64,000 nucleotides of DNA, taken from NCBI RefSeq assembly GCF_024586455.1, contig NC_065922.1, forward strand, positions 25,168,089-25,232,088, given 5' to 3'. The stretch's first letter is position 1; each line of letters starts with the position of its first letter. This document shows, one piece after another, positions 58,066 through 64,000 of this stretch. The notes beneath the pieces were generated by a model that saw only the letters and a program-made list of their open reading frames with translations, was not told the DNA's origin and made no database searches. The position numbers were made by a program, and so were the translations under genes. This stretch comes from Bactrocera neohumeralis. Taxonomy: Eukaryota; Arthropoda; Insecta; Diptera; Tephritidae.

Positions 58066-58410
58066 CTATGGTGGGTCAGCGGCAGCACCAACCCATCCCA
58101 ATTCTACTAATAGCGGTTCTAGGGTGGCTTTCCTTGCTAACTCATCAGCTTTCCTGGGATTCCGCTGTGGCCTGGTACCTGGTACCCATACCATTCTTAT
58201 CATAAAGACACTGGATGCCATTGATGGCGAGGTTAGGCCCTTAATGGTCTCAACGTTTGCTTGGAAAACACTGCAATAGTCAGGAAGTCTGAAGCTGGAG
58301 TTTATAGAGGGCTCCTGACAGTAAACCTCTCCACCAACATTCCCTCCAAGCTTTGACCCATCCGTAAAGAAGCTCACTGCCCCATATAGGCAATTGCGCC
58401 TAAAATCCGA
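58066..58410 (-). pseudogene. LINE RNase H domain relic
   Basis: The minus-strand frame reads GAVSFFTDGSKLGGNVGGEV (about 58392-58333; first catalytic Asp in TDGS intact), SFRLPDYCSVFQANVETIKG (the family's catalytic Glu of F-Q-A-E is replaced by Asn) and MVWVPGTRPQRNPRKADELA (the W-V-P-G-H motif with His replaced by Thr). The S-D-S-Q-A-A block between them has been lost in a deletion. This is the RNase H domain of a jockey/I-type LINE, and the copy at 27.8-28.1 kb is from the same family. No RT is attached. Confidence 0.75.
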
Positions 58411-58429
58411 TAGATTATATCTTTAAGAA

Positions 58430-58720
58430 TGAGATACTGAAACTTTAAATTGATATCTTAAAGAGTTTTCGAGTTACAGCCTTTTAAAGTGTAGCCTCTC
58501 AGTTCAATTAGCTTCAGCAGTTCATTTTTATAAGAAAAATCAAGTTCTTGCAAGCCAAAAACGTGGTTGAAATGTACAAAAAATATCTACTAGATAATAT
58601 TTTCCGCGAATAAAAATATCTTTGAAGAAAATTCAAATTTTGGCAGATCAAAAAAACCAAAATGGTGGATAGAATTTAACTTCTTGTTTTAAATACCGCC
58701 ATTTTGTGATTTTTCAATTT
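58430..58720 (+). repeat. R4 dispersed repeat, copy 3
   Basis: ATACTGAAACTTTAAATTGA TATCTTAAAGAGTTTTCGAG TTACAGCC and TTGCAAGCCAAAAACGTGG are colinear with copies at 48.19 and (inverted) 52.23 kb. The later part (CTACTAGATAATATTTTCCG CGAATAAA and, inverted nearby at 58725-58762, TTTATTCGCGGACAATATCT TCTAGTAG) forms an inverted repeat of about 25 bp, absent in the other copies. Confidence 0.5.
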
Positions 58721-59830
58721 TTGATTTATTCGCGGACAATATCTTCTAGTAGAGATTTTTAGTAGGTTTGATCCGCAGAAAGGCACGAATCACTGCAGCT
58801 TGTAACTCAAAAAATATTTCAAAATTAAAATCCTCAAAAATTATGCACTCTACTATGTTGATACACCTTTTCTTAGGCGGTCGCCTAATAAGCTCCTTAA
58901 AATTGCAACTCTGCCTAGATAATATTTATAATAATATTTTTGGATTATTAACGGCTGGCAACATAGTACTTTATACTTTGATCCACAATAAGTGCTACAA
59001 TGTTTTTCTTTTTAAACAAAACGCTAAAAATAACTCGGCTGCAAACAACCGTTAATGCAACAAAAACTTCTTTTAAACACTTGCGCGCCACAACAGTATC
59101 GAATTTCCCAAGTAAACCTAAATTTCGAACGTCAAACCAGAAGTGATTTAGTAGCGAAGCGGCGAGGGCAGCGAAACACTTTAAGCCAGCAGACTATGAA
59201 ATTAGCAAATTAAGTTGCCACTCAAGGTGCTAACAGCGGCAGATAATACGAGCGTGAACCATAAAATCCGACACAAAAGGCGAGACGCTTTTATCTACGT
59301 AGAATCTACTACTCTGAGCACGCATTGTTTGCCGCAATAAAAAAAAAAAAAACAAAAACAAAGCACAACAATAATAACAACAATAAGTTGCTACGCAGCT
59401 TTCAAACGCTCAAACGCTTTTTCCAGTTGATGAACGAGTTTCACAAGCGCATTAAAGCGGTTAGACTCTTGTAATTAAAGTGTGCAGCTTATAAGTAGCT
59501 TCACAAGCTTAATTATTTAGAAGAACAGTTATCAAAATGGACTTACCAAAATTACATCTAAGTAATATTTGTTGAGCAAGAAAATGTCTTTGCGGATTTT
59601 CCACGCATTACGAAAGGGCTGCGCGAAGCGATGAAAGAAAGTGGAAGGAAAAGAGAATTTGCAAAAGAATGTGTTAGTAGTTTGCCGTTATTTGAAAAAA
59701 TTATAATATTTTTCACCCGAGACGAAATCACAATATGGCACTAAGGACGCAGGACAGGGTACAAAAACAAATGTTATGGAAGATATGATATGAACCTATG
59801 AATACATACATATGTATGTAAATGTATGTT
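58721..59830. other. Balanced island, no gene
   Basis: From 59050 to 59650 the composition is balanced (GTAGCGAAGCGGCGAGGGCA, GGCAGATAATACGAGCGTG) with no transposon homology seen. An A/CAA-run lies at 59338-59390. A CATACATATGTATGTAAATG microsatellite lies at 59803-59822. The 95-codon frame at 58768-59055 is not recognisable. Confidence 0.35.
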
Positions 59831-60630
59831 TATAACCTGAACAGGGTATATAAAGTTTTGTAACGGTCAGAAGCAACGTCGGAGGCCATCCAAAACGATA
59901 AATGATAAGTGTAACGAGCTGAGCCTAAAACGAAGCCATTTTCATCTGCCTATCCGTCTTCATATACGCGAACGAGTCCGTCCGTTTTTGAGATATCGCT
60001 CTGAAATTATATACACGTTCTTTTCTCCCCAATAAGCTGCTCATTTGTCGGAACTACGGATATCGGACCACTATAGCACATAGCTGCCATACAAACTGAA
60101 TGATCAAAATCTAGTTCTTGTATGGAAAACTTCTTTATTTGACAGGTTATCTTCACGAAATTTGGCATGCATAATTCTCCAAAGCAACAGTGTAATCTCC
60201 AAATAAATTGTTCAGATAGAATCAATAAAACATATAGCTGCCATACAAACTGAACGATCAAAATCTAGTTCTTGTATGGAAAACTTTTTTATTTGAAAAG
60301 CTATCTTCTCGAAATTTGGCATGCATAATTGTCCAAAGCAATAGTATAATCTCCGAAGAAATTGTTTAGAAAGGACCAATATAGCACATAGCTGCCATAT
60401 AAACTGAATGATCAAAATCTAGTTTTTGTATGGAAAACTTTTTTATTTGAAAAGCTATCTTCTCGAAATTTGGCATGCATAATTGTCCAAAGCAATAGTA
60501 TAATCTCCGAAGAAATTGTTTAGAAAGGACCAATATAGCACATAGCTGCCATACAAACTGAACGAGCAAAGTCAAGTCCTTGCATGGAAAACTCGTTTAT
60601 AAAAGCTTCGGTGCAGCCGAAGTTAACTTT
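59831..60630 (-). repeat. 154-bp-unit element with three near-identical units
   Basis: The clearest copy of the family, minus orientation. The left side carries the inverted right terminus (CCTGAACAGGGTATATAAAG), then GATAAATGATAAGTGTAACG AGCTGAGCC and CGCGAACGAGTCCGTCCG. ATAGCTGCCAT anchors start at 60080, 60234, 60388 and 60542, giving three units of exactly 154 bp. The last two are almost identical. The right side ends with the inverted left terminus AGCTTCGGTGCAGCCGAAGT TAAC. Overlapping open frames (60007-60575, -) just echo the repeat and shift frame each unit because 154 is not a multiple of three. Confidence 0.82.
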
Positions 60631-61560
60631 TTTTGTAAGACGGAAAACCCACCAGTAGTTAACAGACCAAGAAGCGTCTTCGTCTTAGCGACGCGAATGC
60701 AATTCTCCAAGCTCTGCACAGTCATTGCCAAAGACAAGTGATCAGCGATAAACAGGCATACAAATATGTACTATGTATGAGTGTCGCTAGCGCACTGTTG
60801 CAGTATCGACTTATAATATGCATACATACGTATATACATCTGCTATATACATATGTATGTACGAAGCAAAGTGAAGTGTATGGTCACGTTCTTTGTCAGC
60901 CGTTTGAGTGCTGCAAATTGCCGCTAGCAACGTTGAACTTCCACTTGATGCACATACGGAAGCCGCCAGCCAACCACCAACATTTACAGTACAAGTAGAG
61001 GTGCTTCAAGCACCGCAAAAACAAACACATGGCTCAAAACACACACACATGTATAGGCACTACAACAACAACAATATGGTCAAGTGATGCGCAGCTTGGC
61101 GGTGTAACTGTAGAAAATAGTGTTAGAAAAGAACTTGTTGTTTGTTTGTATGTTGTTGTAGCTATTGTTGTTGCTGCTGCTGTTGGCGTTATTTGTTGGC
61201 TACCGTCGATATTTTTACATTTGACCCCATTTCCGCGTTCATTTGACACACATTGGCGGCGCTTCGGTTTTGGCTTGTTGCTGCTTGTGCACATGGTTTG
61301 CTGGTTTTTGTTGTTGCTGCCAATACAATTATATATACACACATGTGTTTTGTGCTCACTATATCGCCACCCATTTTTATTAACCATTTTTTAGTTCACT
61401 GATCACTTTGTCAACTCACTTCTATTCTTACTTGTATTTATTTGTTGTTATTTTTATACTATTTTGTTGTTATTTTTGGTTTTGTATGTGAAAGATTGTT
61501 TGTTATTGCTTGTGGACGTTGATAGATGTATCACGTTTCTATTAACAGCTTAAACGATAG
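60631..61560. other. GC-richer island with TTG/CAA runs
   Basis: Balanced sequence with ACTACAACAACAACAATATG (61059-61078) and TTGTTGTTGCTGCTGCTGTT (61158-61187 region). Two overlapping long frames, 61029-61394 (+) and 61034-61387 (-), occupy the same bases. This is a composition effect of the trinucleotide runs and neither shows a domain. Microsatellite at 60823-60862. Candidate regulatory DNA. Confidence 0.35.
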
Positions 61561-63584
61561 CACATACATACATACATATATACATAAGAAGGTAAATAAA
61601 TGCGAAAAATGAGTGGACAAATAACTTATTTCTGGTGATAAAAATCGGTTCGTATGGGTATATATATATACATATATATTGGATGTATGTATGATACAAA
61701 TGACAACTATATCCGTTGCTTGACATTTTGGAAAATAATATCCATTTCTCTTAAACAAATTGAAAAGTTCTTCAAGATTTTTACCCTGCATAGTATATTG
61801 GGTTTTAAAAAATCCCTTTCATTGCAGAAATATATTGAAAATGGTTACATTGTCTACCGAAGAATAACCCACTTAAATAAAAACATTTATATTTTAGTTT
61901 ATATAGCTACTGCTATTGATCTAACAACCCAACAAGAGCTAGTGACACACTCACTGGGTTAGAGGTCAGAATGTCAAGCATTTTTTATCAATTGTTTCAA
62001 ACAAAAAGCAATTGATATTTTTACCAACCATTTTTAAAATCTTTTTTTTTAAATTGTTTATTCATATTTGAAGAATATATAAAATAAATTTCATGATTTC
62101 CCTAATGTTTTCATAAAATGGTGGCTACTCAAAAATAAAGGTAAATATTTTCACTATTTTCATAAACTTCTCGAATTTTTCTTTGTTTATCCGATAGAGG
62201 GATATTTAGAAAATATTTGTGCCAAATTTCAAGAAAATGTACTGACTAGAACTTGGAATATAATGACGACCGCATACTTAGAACAAGTAGTTTCGAAAAA
62301 GACGTTAAAGTTTTGTCTGGTTGCTAGGACTCTGAAACAACTATAACTTCAAAAATACTTAACTTTTAAAAAATTCTTTAAGGAGTTATTTTTGAAAAGC
62401 AAAATATGGCGAGAAATATTTATTTATTTAGATATTTCGCATTCTACCAATTCAATTAGTCGAAAACGACGGCTGTTCAACAATTTTGTGTTCTTAGGTT
62501 AAAATCTAAATCTACAATGGCGGCAAAAGTATTTTTGCAAACTAAAATTTTTCCTTAATATACAAGTATTTCTTGAATATCATTGCCTCGCGTTGGAATA
62601 CATTCCGCTATGGTATATCAGGCGCTCAAGCCTCTAGACAGTTTAAAAAACAAGTTCCCTTGTCTCTCACTTGAAAAGTACTGAATGAAAAATTAAACAA
62701 TTTTTGTATTTTTCCAAAACAACTCGAAATCACAATTACGATATATTCGAATGTCTAAAAGGTTCAATATCTCCAACTAATGGACGATAAGATTTTCTTA
62801 TTTCGACTATCAAATATTGCTGGCATATTTTTAGATCAGGAACTGATATATGAGAGAGCCTATAATATTCCAAGAAGCAAAACTAGAGTAGAAAAAAGTC
62901 ATACCTTGAATCCAAAGAAATTCCACCTTTATTCAAAGTTATGATTTTTCTCGAGTATTTTTCAAAGCAAATTTTTTGTACGCTCAGCTAGTTAAAATCA
63001 CTAGGTGAATGTTAGTCACATTAAAGCTAGATTTCAAGTAGAATAATATGAAGTCAAGAAGTATTTCAGACCATATATAAAAGTTGCGAAATTTCAATAT
63101 GTCCATTCATCTCATTTAGGGTACCTGGTTCCAGTAATTGAATGTTTGATATTGTTGAGCCAATCTGTCAAAGCTAGTGACTCTAACAACTTATCAGAAA
63201 TTATGTTTGTTTTAGAATTCTCATTTCTTATCACCCTCTTAAAAGGTTAATTTTCAACCAAATAACCAAAAAATATATATACATAACTGTAATTATGCTG
63301 TAAACCATAACAGAATCATTCCAGAAGGAGAAGAGAGAGAGATACGCAATGACAGTAAAAATCTAAGTTGCACCCAGCTAAATTGTTCCTGGAAGGACAT
63401 AACCTCAAAAGATTGAAACAAATAATTAACGTCACCAGAGAAAAATTCATGCTTATTGTATCAATATACATACATAGGTCACGGCAAACTTAAGAGAGAC
63501 TGATATGGCCTAGATCGCAGTATGTGCGTCAATAACCATTCTAAATATGTTACAAAGGTTTGAAAAACAGTTTAAACAATATGT
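61561..63584. other. AT-rich non-coding stretch with microsatellites
   Basis: CACATACATACATACATATA (61560-61579) and TATATATATACATATATATT (61661-61680) tracts. The rest is A/T-rich. The frame at 61654-61962 begins in the microsatellite and is not convincing. Bases 62160-63000 have the 'tcgaaaaagacg ... ctataacttcaaaa' flavour of M1/R4-type repeats, but I cannot align them. Confidence 0.35.
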
Positions 63585-63925
63585 TAGGTGTGCAACTAAG
63601 TTCCCACTGTTTCTCAATAGATTGTTCCAGCAGTTAGTGGTGATCAATCTTGATATATGAAAACATAATAAACTTACTCCAGATATTTGAAACAAAAAAC
63701 GTTGCCTTATAATTTTCATATGCGGAAAGTGTCGTGAATGATTCGATTTCGGTCGGCGATATCGATATTAACGACCGTATGCGTGCAGAAAGGCCTAAAA
63801 CCTTCGAAAACGATGAATTGGAGACGATTCTCAATGAGAATGTGTGTAAAACGTAAGACGAGGTTGCTGATACAATTTTATCGAAATTAAATTCGATGCG
63901 CGAGATAAAGAAAATCAAATGAAAT
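63585..63925 (+). mobile_element. Mariner 5' fragment (mauritiana-like group)
   Basis: The left end, at or after TA (63585-63586), is TAGGTGTGCAACTAAGTTCC followed by CACTGTTTCTCAATAG, a mariner terminus. The plus strand then reads AESVVNDSISVGDIDINDRM, RAERPKTFENDELETILNEN and VCKT-stop-DEVADTILSKLNSM (63724-63900), the first part of a mariner transposase up to the linker, with a stop in it. The catalytic part is absent: the match ends near 63925 and AT-rich sequence follows. Assignment to subgroup is tentative. Confidence 0.7.
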
Positions 63926-63958
63926 ACGTATATGAAATATGATTAAAACTTAAAATTT

Positions 63959-63981
63959 TATCGATAATATGTTTATCGATA
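63959..63981. promoter_or_regulatory. Pair of DRE-like motifs (TATCGATA) at the window edge
   Basis: TATCGATA at 63959-63966 and 63974-63981, 15 bp apart, each inside TTTATCGATAAT. This is the palindrome recognised by DREF in Drosophila, usually within 100 bp of housekeeping transcription starts. The window ends 19 bases later, so whether a promoter follows cannot be seen. The second pair near 56.95 kb argues that these may alternatively belong to a dispersed repeat. Confidence 0.3.
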
Positions 63982-64000
63982 ATTTTACGAGTTATTAGCC

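Noticed and set aside
60007..60575. Three overlapping minus-strand frames with near-identical peptides
   Set aside because: They are translations of the 154-bp repeat in successive frames, not a repeat protein.
59831..60630. Possible CRISPR-like array (regular repeats)
   Set aside because: Units are 154 bp, contiguous, without short-repeat/spacer structure, and in a eukaryotic genome.
61029..61394. 121-codon hydrophobic frame (+) and 117-codon frame (-) over the same bases
   Set aside because: Trinucleotide TTG/CAA runs keep both strands open; neither has a domain or exon signals.
1..64000. tRNA, rRNA, snRNA genes and LTR retrotransposons
   Set aside because: I looked for tRNA B-box-like GGTTCRANYCC with cloverleaf context and for long direct terminal repeats and found none that held up by eye; a computational scan could still find degraded ones.

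Overview
The window looks like non-coding DNA, intergenic or very long intron, from a higher fly. A tephritid fruit fly is the best guess. This rests on an AT-rich background, many ACATACATATGTATG-type microsatellites, dense mariner and 'rosa'-type DD41D transposon relics (rosa elements were first described in tephritids), and a dispersed element built of ~154-bp tandem units. I found no complete host protein-coding gene and no tRNA, rRNA or CRISPR. Nearly all recognisable coding sequence is decayed transposable-element protein.

Layout. 1-9.8 kb: AT-rich sequence with a DD41D element (1614-2538), two copies of a TTAA-flanked miniature element (M1), a diverged repeat (R3) and a mariner relic near 8.5 kb. 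10-19 kb: a mariner relic, the largest 154-bp-unit element (13.47-14.29 kb), two further M1 copies and a microsatellite cluster. 19.4-21 kb: a minus-strand stretch that reads like a promoter plus long 5' UTR with short upstream ORFs. 21.6-31.6 kb: LINE fragments (C-terminal cysteine region, RNase H, reverse transcriptase), a second DD41D element, two more 154-bp-family copies and the sharply bounded miniature element M2. 33-46.5 kb: an irritans-type mariner, a 91-bp hairpin element, further DD41D and mariner relics, a good candidate host exon on the minus strand (39886-40035, 50 codons, SR-rich), a weak plus-strand micro-exon candidate, and a mariner nested inside an R3 copy. 48-64 kb: M1, DD41D relics including a partial tandem duplication, three more mariner relics, a LINE RNase H, repeat R4, the sharpest 154-bp array (59.8-60.6 kb) and paired DRE-like motifs at 56.9 and 63.96 kb.

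How it fits together. The TE relics are separated by GC-richer single-copy islands (about 9.2-9.8, 20.3-21.0, 26.7-27.0, 28.9-29.6, 32.0-32.7, 42.3-43.6, 49.3-50.4, 55.2-56.6, 59.05-59.65 and 60.65-61.5 kb). These islands are the likeliest places for host regulatory DNA. The SR-rich exon and the 5' UTR candidate lie on the same strand. They could belong to one long minus-strand gene with alternative promoters or to two genes; the window alone cannot decide. The most novel items are the 154-bp-unit element with its terminal hairpin, the TTAA-flanked families (M1, M2, the 91-bp hairpin) and the DD41D copy with an in-frame deletion.
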